Below, in pieces: positions 1 through 8,074 of a DNA stretch of 51,344 nucleotides. The first letter of the stretch is position 1; each line of letters opens with the position of its first letter. The position numbers and the translations under genes were made by a program. The stretch covers positions 1-51,344 of the forward strand of contig JADLHJ010000097.1 of assembly GCA_020848835.1 (NCBI GenBank). Reading direction: 5' to 3'. The notes under the pieces were generated by a model. That model did not search any database. It saw nothing but the letters and a program-made list of their open reading frames with translations, and was not told the origin of the DNA. The DNA is from Candidatus Hydrogenedentota bacterium. Its GTDB lineage: Bacteria > Hydrogenedentota > Hydrogenedentia > Hydrogenedentales > SLHB01.

Positions 1-113
1 GTAGCGTCTGAGGCCAACGACCGCAGCCCAATGGTTTCAGGTTAGTACGCTATACCGTGACCCTCTTGCGCCAAGAACACGGAAAACACGGTATCCAGGC
101 ACTCCCCGCACTG

Positions 114-140
114 AGCGGCGGGTTCCCAAGGCCCGCCGCT
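114..140. other. GC-rich perfect stem-loop
   Basis: Nine-base arms AGCGGCGGG and CCCGCCGCT flank a nine-base loop. It lies 55 bases past the stop of the minus-strand haem/HEAT gene, so it could help end that transcript. No T-run follows on the minus strand, so a classical intrinsic terminator is not shown. Confidence 0.35.
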
Positions 141-154
141 CCCTCCTTTAATAA

Positions 155-186
155 CGGGTATATCGGGTCTCGGGTATGCCGGGTCT
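155..186. repeat. Two-copy 16-base tandem repeat
   Basis: CGGGTATATCGGGTCT is followed directly by CGGGTATGCCGGGTCT, with two mismatches. Each unit itself contains two CGGGT words. It ends eight bases before the stop of the adjacent minus-strand gene. No function is evident. Confidence 0.6.
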
Positions 187-194
187 GTCGGCGG

Positions 195-3179
195 CTACTT
201 GATCGACGTCAGATACGCAATCAAATCCGCCATCTGTTGTTTGTTGATGGCTTCTTCCCAGCCTTCGGGCATGATCGATAGATTCTCGCTGCGGATGTTT
301 TCGATGTTGACGCGGAGGATGGTGTCGGTTTCGCCGTTGGCGCGTTTAAGGGTGATGCTGGTGGCGGACTCGGATGCGATGACGCCGCTGTGCGTGGCGA
401 GGTCGTCCGTTTCGATCGTGTAGTTCATGTATTGCGGGTTCACTTCGCGGTTTGGATCAAGGACGTTCACGAGAATCTTTTCCGCGCCGGCGTTCGATAC
501 TGTCGAGAGATCGGGGCCGACCGCGAAGCCGTTACCTTGCAGCATGTGGCATTTGGAACAATTCTCAACGTAAACCTTTTTGCCGCTTTCTATATCGCCT
601 TTCATTTGCAGCGATTCCTGATACGCGTCCACGGCATGCTGGCGCGTGCCGTAGTTGAACTGCGCGAGCAGTTTTTCTGCGCGGCCTTTGATGTCCGCGT
701 CGGCGTTGGTTTGCAGCGCGCGGATGCGCGTAGAGTCGAGTTGGTTCGCCTTAATCTGCTGCGCCTCGATCGCGTCAAGCAGTTTCATGGTCCACGGTTT
801 GCGTGAGAACAATGCTTCAATGCCTTGCGCGCGCACCTGCGGACTGTAGTCATTCCAGCCCGCCACGAGAATCGCCGCGATTTCCGGATCATCAAATTTG
901 CGCAGGCCCGCGAGCGCGGCGAGCTGCACTTCGTTTGGCTGTGCGATGTTGAGCAGCGGCGGCAGGACTTCTTTGTTGTGATCGAAGGAATCGAAGCCGA
1001 GCGTCTTAATCGCGTCTACACGCGCGGCGACTTCGGCGTTTGCGTCCGGCGCGACGGCGCGCGCCTTTTCTAATGATTGCGCGAGGAGTGTTTGTGCTTT
1101 CGCAGACTTGGCAAGGATGCCTTGCGCCTGCGCGCTCTTGCCACCAATCGTGAGACCCTGCATCAACGCGCGCACCTGCGCCTGCGCGAGGGACGCTTCG
1201 CTTTCCGGCAATCCATCGATGCCCGCGAGCGTCGACGCGAGTTCTGTTTCTATGCCTCGCGCGCCGACCTGTTCCGCGAGCGACGCGAGCATGGATGCGC
1301 TCTCTGGCTTCGCGCGATAATTTTCATCGGAAAGGAGCGCCGCGAGTATCTCCGACGATCCGGCGAAGGACGAAGTGAGGATCGCGAAGTGGAACCATTT
1401 GTCCGCGGCGTCATTTTTTGCCAACGTCACCAATGCCGAATACGCGCTTGGGTCGAGTGCGTCGCCGAGCGTGTAGGCGAGTTGGTATCGCACAAGGTTG
1501 TTGTCATCGCCGGCCATTGAAACGAGTTTCGCAAGGACTTCGGCATCTTTGATGAAGCCTTCCGCGAGTTTCACGGTGTTTGCGCGCACGAGCGGCGAGG
1601 CATCGTTCAAACCGAGCACGACGTGTTTTGGTGTAAGCGCGCCGAGCGTGCCGAGTGCATAGAGCGCGTTTTTGCGTCCGAGTTCGGATGACGAAGATTT
1701 GGCGAGTTCTTCAAGCGCGGGCACGATTGATTTGTCCTGGCGCTCGTAGATCAATCTCGCGGCGGTTTCGGAGTGCCACGCATTCTTGTGTGCGAGTAAC
1801 GGCACGAGCTCTGCCGTCGTTGCTTTGCTGAGTTTTGGTATCTCAGGTTGCTTGAAACCATCCGGCACGATGCGCCAAAGGCGTCCGCGATCGCGTCCAC
1901 TGGTGAGGTCGAGATGCTTCTTGATAATCGGCGGCAGGCTCGCGGGGTGCTCGATGACTTCGCGATACATGTCGAGCACTATCAAATTGCCGTCCGGGCC
2001 GTTCGAGAATTGCACGGGACGGAACCAAATGTCCTTCGAGCGGACGAATTCCGTTTTTTCTTCGCCTGCGCCGCGATGCGCCTTCAGGCTCACGCCATCC
2101 GGCTCTATTACTTTTCGGTGCACAAGGTTGCTGCCGACGTCGCCGATAAACGCGTTGTTGCGGTATTCGTCTGGCCATGCATCGCCGCGATAGATTGTCA
2201 CGCCGGTGGCGCTGGTGAAATAGCCCGCAGCTTTGCCGCCGCCTTCGATAATGCCCGGTGTGATGCCTTTCACGCGCAGGCGCGTGCGCACCACACGCCA
2301 CGGCTCGACAGGACTGATGCGGAATACGTCGGCTGCGGGACCATCAACCGCGATGGAACTGCGCGAACCCGGCGCGGAAAGATAAGGATTGCGCGCGGTG
2401 TAGCGATCCTCGTAATGGATCAGTTCAATGTGCGAGCTGTTGTGACACACGTATTTGCGGCCCCAATCGTCATAGCTCATGCCGTGCTGCGCGCCGCCGC
2501 TTTCCGCGATCAGTGCGCGCGTCTTCGGGTCCCACGCGAAATCGCGCCCGCGCAACGATAGTGTAGGCGCGTTTGGATCGTTCGCGAGTTTAGCGTCCGC
2601 GCCGGTGCTGCTGGCGGACGCGTGGATGCGGCCGTCCGGTCCCCAGAGGAAGGTATTCATCATCCCTTGGACGTTGTTCCAGTTGAATCCGGTATAGACG
2701 GTTTCGCGAATGTCGGCGACGCCGTCGCCGTTGGTGTCTTTGCAGTAAAGGATGTCCGGTGGCATTCCCAGGAAGATACCGCCGTCGTAACAGGCAACCG
2801 CGGTGGGCCATTGCAGGCCGGTAAGGTACACGCTGCGTTTGTCGTATTTGCCGTCGCCGTCGGTATCTTCCAGCAACGAGATCTCGCTGATATTGTCGTC
2901 GCGCTCTTCTGAGTAGCCGCACATCTCGACCACGTAGGCGCGGCCATCTTCGTCGAATGCGATCGCGACGGGATCTTTTACCAAAGGTTCCGCGGCGATG
3001 AGATCCATGCGAAAGCCGGATTTGACTTCAAAGGCGGATGCCGCGTCGGCAGGTTCCGTGGGCATAATACGCGGGAGTTGCTCGGCGTAATCCCGATCAA
3101 TGCTGTCGCCTTCGGGGTTGTCCTGAGCATTCGCAATCGCGGCGAGCGCCACAAATGTCGCGGCAAATAAATAGCGCAC
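195..3179 (-). CDS. PVC-type secreted c-type cytochrome with propeller and HEAT repeats
   Basis: This 994-residue exported protein starts with GTG, preceded by AAAGGA eight bases upstream. Residues 1-19 are a signal peptide. Residues 45-430 resemble the beta-propeller of PVC-type membrane-bound dehydrogenase/haem proteins, with acidic DTDGDGKYD and DTNGDGVAD calcium-type loops. Residues 480-830 are alanine/leucine-rich helical repeats of HEAT type. A c-type haem site CSKCH lies at 874-878, and Met970 in a SIMPEG context is the likely distal ligand. The family is expanded in Planctomycetes and Verrucomicrobia and is thought to oxidise sugars or similar substrates in the periplasm. The substrate here is unknown. 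Confidence 0.88.
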   Translation of the reverse strand: MRYLFAATFVALAAIANAQDNPEGDSIDRDYAEQLPRIMPTEPADAASAFEVKSGFRMDLIAAEPLVKDPVAIAFDEDGRAYVVEMCGYSEERDDNISEISLLEDTDGDGKYDKRSVYLTGLQWPTAVACYDGGIFLGMPPDILYCKDTNGDGVADIRETVYTGFNWNNVQGMMNTFLWGPDGRIHASASSTGADAKLANDPNAPTLSLRGRDFAWDPKTRALIAESGGAQHGMSYDDWGRKYVCHNSSHIELIHYEDRYTARNPYLSAPGSRSSIAVDGPAADVFRISPVEPWRVVRTRLRVKGITPGIIEGGGKAAGYFTSATGVTIYRGDAWPDEYRNNAFIGDVGSNLVHRKVIEPDGVSLKAHRGAGEEKTEFVRSKDIWFRPVQFSNGPDGNLIVLDMYREVIEHPASLPPIIKKHLDLTSGRDRGRLWRIVPDGFKQPEIPKLSKATTAELVPLLAHKNAWHSETAARLIYERQDKSIVPALEELAKSSSSELGRKNALYALGTLGALTPKHVVLGLNDASPLVRANTVKLAEGFIKDAEVLAKLVSMAGDDNNLVRYQLAYTLGDALDPSAYSALVTLAKNDAADKWFHFAILTSSFAGSSEILAALLSDENYRAKPESASMLASLAEQVGARGIETELASTLAGIDGLPESEASLAQAQVRALMQGLTIGGKSAQAQGILAKSAKAQTLLAQSLEKARAVAPDANAEVAARVDAIKTLGFDSFDHNKEVLPPLLNIAQPNEVQLAALAGLRKFDDPEIAAILVAGWNDYSPQVRAQGIEALFSRKPWTMKLLDAIEAQQIKANQLDSTRIRALQTNADADIKGRAEKLLAQFNYGTRQHAVDAYQESLQMKGDIESGKKVYVENCSKCHMLQGNGFAVGPDLSTVSNAGAEKILVNVLDPNREVNPQYMNYTIETDDLATHSGVIASESATSITLKRANGETDTILRVNIENIRSENLSIMPEGWEEAINKQQMADLIAYLTSIK

Positions 3180-3208
3180 GGATAATTCCTTTCGGGTTGG
3201 AAAGGGGA

Positions 3209-3237
3209 AGTATCGCGGCGGAAACCGCGAATTTCAA
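3209..3237 (-). promoter_or_regulatory. Candidate sigma70-type promoter of the haem/HEAT gene
   Basis: On the minus strand TTGAAA (3237-3232) and GATACT (3214-3209) are 17 bases apart, about 30 bases upstream of the GTG start at 3179. The match to consensus is moderate (5/6 and 4/6). Confidence 0.35.
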
Positions 3238-3301
3238 GCGGTTCGGCGGTGGTGCAACGGCGGGCGCATGTACTTCGGAAGAAAGTTTTAGGGCCTCTTG
3301 A

Positions 3302-3386
3302 CGTGCTCGTGTTCGTGAGTTGTCATCGTACTCGCGCTCGATACTCGAAAAAATCGATTACGATGACGAGCAGGAGCACGAACACG
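3302..3386. repeat. Dispersed palindromic element, copy 1
   Basis: This 85-base block runs from CGTGCTCGTGTTCGTG to CACGAACACG and is a quasi-palindrome built of GTGCTC, TCATCGTACTCG and CGATGACGAGCAGGAGCACG words. A second copy lies at 29089-29171 in inverted orientation. Read in-frame, the arms give runs of alternating His/Glu or Val/Leu, so short spurious frames appear across it. Confidence 0.75.
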
Positions 3387-3410
3387 GAAACCACGAACGG
3401 TTGAAGTAAC

Positions 3411-3452
3411 CAAAAATATGGCCCCGCCTGCGACTTGCGCAAGCGGGGCCAT
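3411..3452 (-). terminator. Intrinsic terminator of the oxygenase gene
   Basis: Perfect ten-base arms ATGGCCCCGC (3418-3427) and GCGGGGCCAT (3443-3452) enclose a 15-base loop. On the minus strand the stem is followed by ATTTTTG. It sits 35 bases past the stop codon of the oxygenase gene. Confidence 0.85.
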
Positions 3453-3486
3453 CTGCATGGGGGAAAAGAGGACTGCAGATAAAACG

Positions 3487-4323
3487 CTATTTTCCGAAGA
3501 TACGTCCTGCTTTCGACAGTACTTGTTCGGCTTTTACGCGGACGTTTTCCTTCGTTCGCGCGCCGAGATACTTCATGCGCGCGCGCGGATCGTGGCAGGC
3601 CTTGTACGACTCGACAAACTTTTTCACCGGGTCGCCATTTTCGCACGCGATGAAATACGGCGGGCGCATGTGCGGATCGTAGAAGTCGCAGGACATGTAT
3701 TCGATGACCCATGCCCAGCGCTCATTTTCAGAATAGTTGCGCGTGGTGTAGTGCAGTGTGAGCGAGGAGAAGATCAGCACATCTCCGGGAACGGTCTCGA
3801 TGAATTCTTCTTTGCAGGGTTTCACATCGCAGGAGAGGTGATTGTCCACCTTGCTGTGCGGAAGCAGGCCAAATTTATGGCTGCCGGGCTGAAGCCATAC
3901 GCCGCCGTTCTGCTTGTTCATCGGCGTGAGACCGATCCAGAACTGAAAGTGCATGTCCTTCAGTTTGTTGTAGGCGTTATCCTGGTGCCAGGGGAAATCG
4001 GAACCGCCCGGGTACTTGCCGACGGCCTGGTCCCACCGGATCCAGAAATCGGGACCCGCGAGTTCTTTCATAACCTCGATGATACGCGGCTGCGTTGAAA
4101 AGTCTTTTAAGTATTCCGTTTCGCGCGCAATGTTGCCGAAGAAGACCATGTTGTCCTTGTTCAGACAATGTTCGCGGCCCTGCTGGGCGCCCGCTTTCTT
4201 GATTTCGGAAAGCAGTTCGGTCATCTGGTGCGGATCGAAGAATTCGCGGAGGACGACAAACCCCCGTTCGTCAAACTCTTCCTTGAGAGCCGTCGCGTGT
4301 TCGGCGAGCGCAAGTGCAGCCAT
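3487..4323 (-). CDS. Phytanoyl-CoA dioxygenase (PhyH) family protein
   Basis: This is a 278-residue Fe(II)/2-oxoglutarate oxygenase of the PhyH family, near the usual family length. The facial triad is visible as His113-x-Asp115 (in PWHQDNAY) and His191 (in LTLHYTTRN). Arg195 or Arg202 is placed to bind 2-oxoglutarate. AAAGGA stands eight bases before the ATG. The gene has its own candidate promoter and a strong terminator, so it is probably monocistronic. Homologues hydroxylate small molecules or fatty acyl chains. The substrate cannot be read from the sequence, and there is no signal peptide, so it is probably cytoplasmic. Confidence 0.9.
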   Translation of the reverse strand: MAALALAEHATALKEEFDERGFVVLREFFDPHQMTELLSEIKKAGAQQGREHCLNKDNMVFFGNIARETEYLKDFSTQPRIIEVMKELAGPDFWIRWDQAVGKYPGGSDFPWHQDNAYNKLKDMHFQFWIGLTPMNKQNGGVWLQPGSHKFGLLPHSKVDNHLSCDVKPCKEEFIETVPGDVLIFSSLTLHYTTRNYSENERWAWVIEYMSCDFYDPHMRPPYFIACENGDPVKKFVESYKACHDPRARMKYLGARTKENVRVKAEQVLSKAGRIFGK

Positions 4324-4643
4324 GCAAAATCCTTTTCGCGGAATTGCTCCGCGTCGTGAAGGGCAGCCCCCCTTCGTACCAAGCGCAGATGTTCATCATA
4401 AACTATGTCGTGTCTGCGGGCAATGCGAATTGGGCGCAGACAGGAGAATTCTAAGCATAGCGTATGCCATACAGACTGCACTTTTGGAAATGCTTACTAC
4501 CGAGCAGGTTACGAAAAACGGCGTATCAACGGGGCAAAATACTTGCTCAAAATTGACAACTAATAGTCCTGAAATGACGAATCAAGTATCGCCTATGCTA
4601 ATTTGATCCTACACCGCACATTACAATACGCCGTGCGTGAATG
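4324..4643. other. Intergenic region upstream of the oxygenase gene
   Basis: This 320-base gap lies between the oxygenase start and the lipoprotein stop. It carries the candidate minus-strand promoter at 4395-4423 and a GAAGGG/CCCTTC inverted repeat near 4359-4376. An isolated plus-strand TTGACA at 4553 has no convincing -10 partner. The part near 4480-4620 is AT-richer than its surroundings. No gene is seen. Confidence 0.5.
4395..4423 (-). promoter_or_regulatory. Candidate promoter of the oxygenase gene
   Basis: TTGCCC (4423-4418) and TATGAT (4400-4395) are spaced by 17 bases on the minus strand, about 70 bases upstream of the ATG at 4323. Confidence 0.4.
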
Positions 4644-5225
4644 TTACTTCGTGACAATTTCGGTCACCGCCCCTTCTATAACGTGGGAAAGGGCGGCGTT
4701 CATGGCTACGGGCAGGGCGGAACTATCGGAGGTGGCGAGCGCCTCTGAAGCGGTCAGGGTCTTGGCCCAGACCAAGTCGCGCCCCGCGCCCTCACGCAGT
4801 TCGAGGCGGATTTCGCAGATAGCGCTCCATGGCGTGGTGTCGCGAACGAGGTCAAATTTGCGCAGTTGGCCGGTGAGGATGAGGTCGGGAACACCCAGGT
4901 CGATGGCTTTGGCGGCGTCCTTGAAGCGGCCGCTGGCGTTCAAGGCGTCGATGAGGACGCGGGTTGCGGCATCACTGGGGAGTTCAGACCATTCAAGCAA
5001 CGTGTAAATCCCCATTTCCGCGCCTTCGCGGTACACGACGTTCTGTTTGTAGGGGCGGGCGGGTTCGAGCGGGCGGACGGCGAGGGTCTTGCCGGAGTTT
5101 TCCGCCTTCGCTATCTGCGGTGTTGGTTCAATGACATAACGCAGGGGCGGCGTGGGCTTATTCAGGCCAACACAGCCCGCGCTCAGCAGCAACAGCACCG
5201 CCATGGGTATTTGTACAAAACGCAT
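4644..5225 (-). CDS. ABC-transporter auxiliary lipoprotein of the Mla-like operon
   Basis: This 193-residue lipoprotein has the lipobox LSAGC with Cys18. The body resembles ABC-type transport auxiliary lipoproteins (PqiC/DUF330-like), which sit with MCE transporters. It starts three bases after the MlaD-like gene ends and is the last gene of the ligA-mla series. It probably acts at the outer membrane as partner of the MCE protein in phospholipid transfer. No MlaC-type periplasmic carrier is present in the cluster, so this lipoprotein may take part of that role. That last point is inference. Confidence 0.75.
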   Translation of the reverse strand: MRFVQIPMAVLLLLSAGCVGLNKPTPPLRYVIEPTPQIAKAENSGKTLAVRPLEPARPYKQNVVYREGAEMGIYTLLEWSELPSDAATRVLIDALNASGRFKDAAKAIDLGVPDLILTGQLRKFDLVRDTTPWSAICEIRLELREGAGRDLVWAKTLTASEALATSDSSALPVAMNAALSHVIEGAVTEIVTK

Positions 5226-5228
5226 CCG

Positions 5229-6185
5229 CTATTCCTCCGGCCGCGCCGTGCCGCGCACGTAGGGGTTTTGGTTGAGTGTTTCGGCAAGTTGCCGGATCGA
5301 TTCCAGCGCTTCGTTCAGCTTCTGCGTCGTTTCCATCATCGAGCGCGAGACATTCTCGACCGTGTAGGGAACCGATGACGAGGCATCGTTAATCTTCTTT
5401 GTGACTTGTTCGAGTTGATCGCTGAGCGCGATGATCTTCGTTTGAACCTTTTCGAGATCCAGCGGTTCGATTTTCGCGCGCAGATCGTTGAGCGTTTCGT
5501 CGGCAGTCTTGCTCAGTTTCATCGCGCTGTCCGCGACATCGCCGAGTTTCTTAATGCCGGGGCGCGCGTCTTCGATGGCGCCGTGCAAATCGCCCTGCAC
5601 GGATTTTAGGGTGTCGCGCGCATCGGCGATAAAGGCCTTGGATTCCTCGATGAACGGTTTGATCTCCTGAACGATTTTTGTCAGTTCGCCTTCCGGCATG
5701 TCCTGCAGGCCTTCGTCGATCTTCTCGGCAATGCGGTTGAAGGTCGCCATGAGATCGCTGGCTTCGCTGCTAAACGAATCGATGAGTGAGGACCCCGTAG
5801 GGATGATCGAACCCGGCGGCAATGCCTCCGCTGTCGGGTCGCCGCCTTTCAGCGCGACACACATCGTTCCTGTTGCAAAGCTGTAATACTCAAGGCTTGC
5901 CTCGACGCCTTTGCGCAATGTCACTTTCGTGGGATCGATGACGAGATCCACGTGGGCCTTGCCGTCATTACTCACGTAGATGTCGTCCACGGTCCCGACC
6001 GGCACACCCATGAATTGCACCATGCCGCCCTTATAAAGACCAAGCACGGTTTTTTCGAATATGACGGTGTAATTGTAACGTTCGCCCTGGCGGTATCCGG
6101 CGATTATCATCAGGCCGCCGATAATGAGCGCGGCGCTCAACAGCAGGAAGATACCGACCTTCGTTCTTTGTGTGCGAGTTGCCAA
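5229..6185 (-). CDS. mlaD: MlaD-like MCE-domain protein
   Basis: This is a 318-residue inner-membrane-anchored substrate-binding protein of an MCE lipid transporter. An N-terminal membrane helix spans about residues 11-30. An MCE domain follows at about 38-115, including GGMVQFMGVPVGTVDDI. Residues 140-300 are a long helical tail with heptad character, much longer than in E. coli MlaD (about 180 residues). That resembles MCE proteins that build extended tubes. The gene lies 34 bases downstream of mlaF and four bases upstream of the auxiliary lipoprotein. Confidence 0.88.
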   Translation of the reverse strand: MATRTQRTKVGIFLLLSAALIIGGLMIIAGYRQGERYNYTVIFEKTVLGLYKGGMVQFMGVPVGTVDDIYVSNDGKAHVDLVIDPTKVTLRKGVEASLEYYSFATGTMCVALKGGDPTAEALPPGSIIPTGSSLIDSFSSEASDLMATFNRIAEKIDEGLQDMPEGELTKIVQEIKPFIEESKAFIADARDTLKSVQGDLHGAIEDARPGIKKLGDVADSAMKLSKTADETLNDLRAKIEPLDLEKVQTKIIALSDQLEQVTKKINDASSSVPYTVENVSRSMMETTQKLNEALESIRQLAETLNQNPYVRGTARPEE

Positions 6186-6219
6186 CCGATCCTCTATCTA
6201 CCGGATGTCCGGTAATTCC

Positions 6220-6972
6220 TTACCTGCCTTGTTGTGCCATCTGTTCGTCGGGACGCCGCTCGAAGAATTGCCGCACTCGCTCGACGGAAGAATTGAGTGC
6301 CTCGTCCAGCGAGCCGATAAAAATCGCCTTACCCTTATCGAGCATCAGAATACGGTGCGAAATCTTGCGGATCGAATCGAGCTCGTGGGTCACGATGATA
6401 AACGTAATCCCCAGGAGCTTGTTAAGGTTCAAAATCAGATCGTCGAGGCCGGACGCAATGATGGGGTCGAGGCCTGCGGACGGTTCGTCGAAGTAGATGA
6501 CCGGCGGGTCGAGCGCGATGGCGCGCGCGAGGCCGGCGCGTTTGCGCATGCCACCGGACAATTCGCCGGGCATCAAGTCTGCCGCGCCGCCGAGTCCGAC
6601 CATGCTGAGCTTTAGCCGGACCAGCGCGTTGACCAGGGTCTCGTCGACTTTGCCGTACTCGCGCAACGGCATAGCGACGTTGTCGCCGACGGTCATGGAG
6701 TTGAACAGCCCGCCGGACTGAAAAGCGATGCCGATATTCCGCTGCACTTCGGCGATTTGTTCTTCGTCCAACTCGACGATATTTACACCATCGTGGATGA
6801 TCGTTCCGGACGTTGGTTTCAATAACCCTGTCATGTGTTTGAGAAGCGTGGTTTTTCCGCAGCCGCTGCCGCCGATGATTACAAATATCTCGCCGCGCTT
6901 TACCGCGAAGGACACGCCGTCGAGCACCTTTGTCTCGCCGTAGTGCGTGACAAGGTCTTTCACCTCGATCAT
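6220..6972 (-). CDS. mlaF: MlaF-like ABC transporter ATPase
   Basis: This 250-residue nucleotide-binding subunit starts at MIEVKDL; the same frame stays open upstream across the permease gene, but that part is not protein-like. Walker A GGSGCGKT is at 34-41, the Q-loop Gln is 85, the ELSGGM signature is around 137-142, Walker B VIYFDEP is at 158-164, and the switch His is 196 (VTHELDS). It powers the MCE lipid transporter together with the STAS-MlaE fusion encoded 20 bases upstream. Confidence 0.92.
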   Translation of the reverse strand: MIEVKDLVTHYGETKVLDGVSFAVKRGEIFVIIGGSGCGKTTLLKHMTGLLKPTSGTIIHDGVNIVELDEEQIAEVQRNIGIAFQSGGLFNSMTVGDNVAMPLREYGKVDETLVNALVRLKLSMVGLGGAADLMPGELSGGMRKRAGLARAIALDPPVIYFDEPSAGLDPIIASGLDDLILNLNKLLGITFIIVTHELDSIRKISHRILMLDKGKAIFIGSLDEALNSSVERVRQFFERRPDEQMAQQGR

Positions 6973-6992
6973 ATTTCCGTTTGTGCTGGGCA

Positions 6993-8069
6993 CTAGTCGA
7001 TCACATAGTAGAAGAGCAATGCGAAGAGCATATCGATCACCACGATGGCGAAGATGTCCATGACGACGGAACGCGTGGTCATCAGGCCGACGCCGCGCGA
7101 TCCGCCTTTTACGCGCAGACCGTTGTGACAGCCGATCAACACGATCACGATTGCAAAGGCAACACTCTTGATCATGCCTTGCGATACGTCGCGCAGCACA
7201 ACTGCGTCGCGCGATTGCGCCAGCCACGCGCCGGGATTGATCTCCAATACGAATACGCCCCACACCATTCCGCCTGCCAGGCCGGCAATCATACCAATAG
7301 CCGTCAGGCAGGGTTGCACGATGAGTAGCGCGAGCAGTTTTGGTGCTACCAGGAACTGCGGCACGTGCAGGCCCATGCCGCGTAGCGCGTCGATCTCTTC
7401 CTGTACCTTCATGGTCGCGAGTTCGGCGGCGATGGCGGCGCCGGTGCGCGCGGAAATTACAACTGCGGTCATGATCGCCGCGAGTTCGCGCGTGAACCCG
7501 ATCATCACGAGATTGGCGACGTAGATGCCCAAACCGAACTCGCGCAACTGCGCCGCCGACATCATCGCGATGGTTAGGCCGAGCAGGAAATTCATCACGA
7601 AATTGATGCGCACGGCGCGCACGCCCATTTCGTGGAGTTCGTCCATCCACAGGCCCCAGCGGAACCCGCGGCCTTCAAACGGCGCGATGGCGGTCCAGTA
7701 GATCGATTCGACCAGCAGCGTCGCCATTTCCTGGGCTTCTTCCCAGACCTGGATGCCGGTGGCGCCCAGCTTCGTGATGAGCGTTTCCGGCTCTTTCGCT
7801 TTTTGCGGTTTTGCGAGCAGACCCGGTTCGATGAGCGCTACGTAATCGGCGACGTTTCCGCGCTGGCCTTCCCACGCGAATTGCAGCTCTTTTTCGCGCG
7901 CATAGTCGGCGACGGCAACAATCCACGCTGCGCCGCGGGCATCGATGGATTCCGTCTTGGAAAAGTCGAGGGTGATAGCAGTGCCGTTCGTGCGCGTTTG
8001 TTGCTTGGCATCGTCGAGCAGCTTGCGGCCGCTCGCGTCGTCCAATGTTTGCGGGCATTCAATGCGCAC
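6993..8069 (-). CDS. mlaE: STAS-MlaE fusion permease
   Basis: This 358-residue protein joins an N-terminal STAS domain (about residues 1-100, MlaB-like) to an MlaE permease domain (about 115-358) with five or so membrane helices and the motif ELATMKVQEEIDALR near the coupling helix. In E. coli these are separate proteins, MlaB and MlaE. It starts with GTG. The GGAG motif nine bases upstream overlaps the ligA stop region, which indicates coupled translation. It forms the membrane channel of the phospholipid transporter. Confidence 0.9.
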   Translation of the reverse strand: MRIECPQTLDDASGRKLLDDAKQQTRTNGTAITLDFSKTESIDARGAAWIVAVADYAREKELQFAWEGQRGNVADYVALIEPGLLAKPQKAKEPETLITKLGATGIQVWEEAQEMATLLVESIYWTAIAPFEGRGFRWGLWMDELHEMGVRAVRINFVMNFLLGLTIAMMSAAQLREFGLGIYVANLVMIGFTRELAAIMTAVVISARTGAAIAAELATMKVQEEIDALRGMGLHVPQFLVAPKLLALLIVQPCLTAIGMIAGLAGGMVWGVFVLEINPGAWLAQSRDAVVLRDVSQGMIKSVAFAIVIVLIGCHNGLRVKGGSRGVGLMTTRSVVMDIFAIVVIDMLFALLFYYVID

Positions 8070-8074
8070 GCTAT

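Larger units (their letters stand above)
3180..3486. other. Intergenic region with promoter, dispersed repeat and terminator
   Basis: This 307-base gap holds the candidate promoter and ribosome site of the haem/HEAT gene near 3180-3237, a dispersed palindromic element at 3302-3386, and the intrinsic terminator of the downstream oxygenase gene at 3411-3452. No coding frame in it looks real. Confidence 0.6.

Noticed and set aside
71..95. AAGAACACGGAAAACACGG as a third copy of the 83-85-base palindromic element.
   Set aside because: Only about 15 bases resemble one edge of copy 1 (GAACACGGAAACCACG). The palindromic body is absent.
4553..4581. A plus-strand TTGACA as a promoter.
   Set aside because: No -10 element occurs at 15-19 bases, and no plus-strand gene follows in this area.
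6973..7650. An upstream extension of the mlaF frame by 226 codons.
   Set aside because: This part is Arg-rich and overlaps the permease gene. The ATPase begins at MIEVKDL, directly ahead of the conserved ABC domain.
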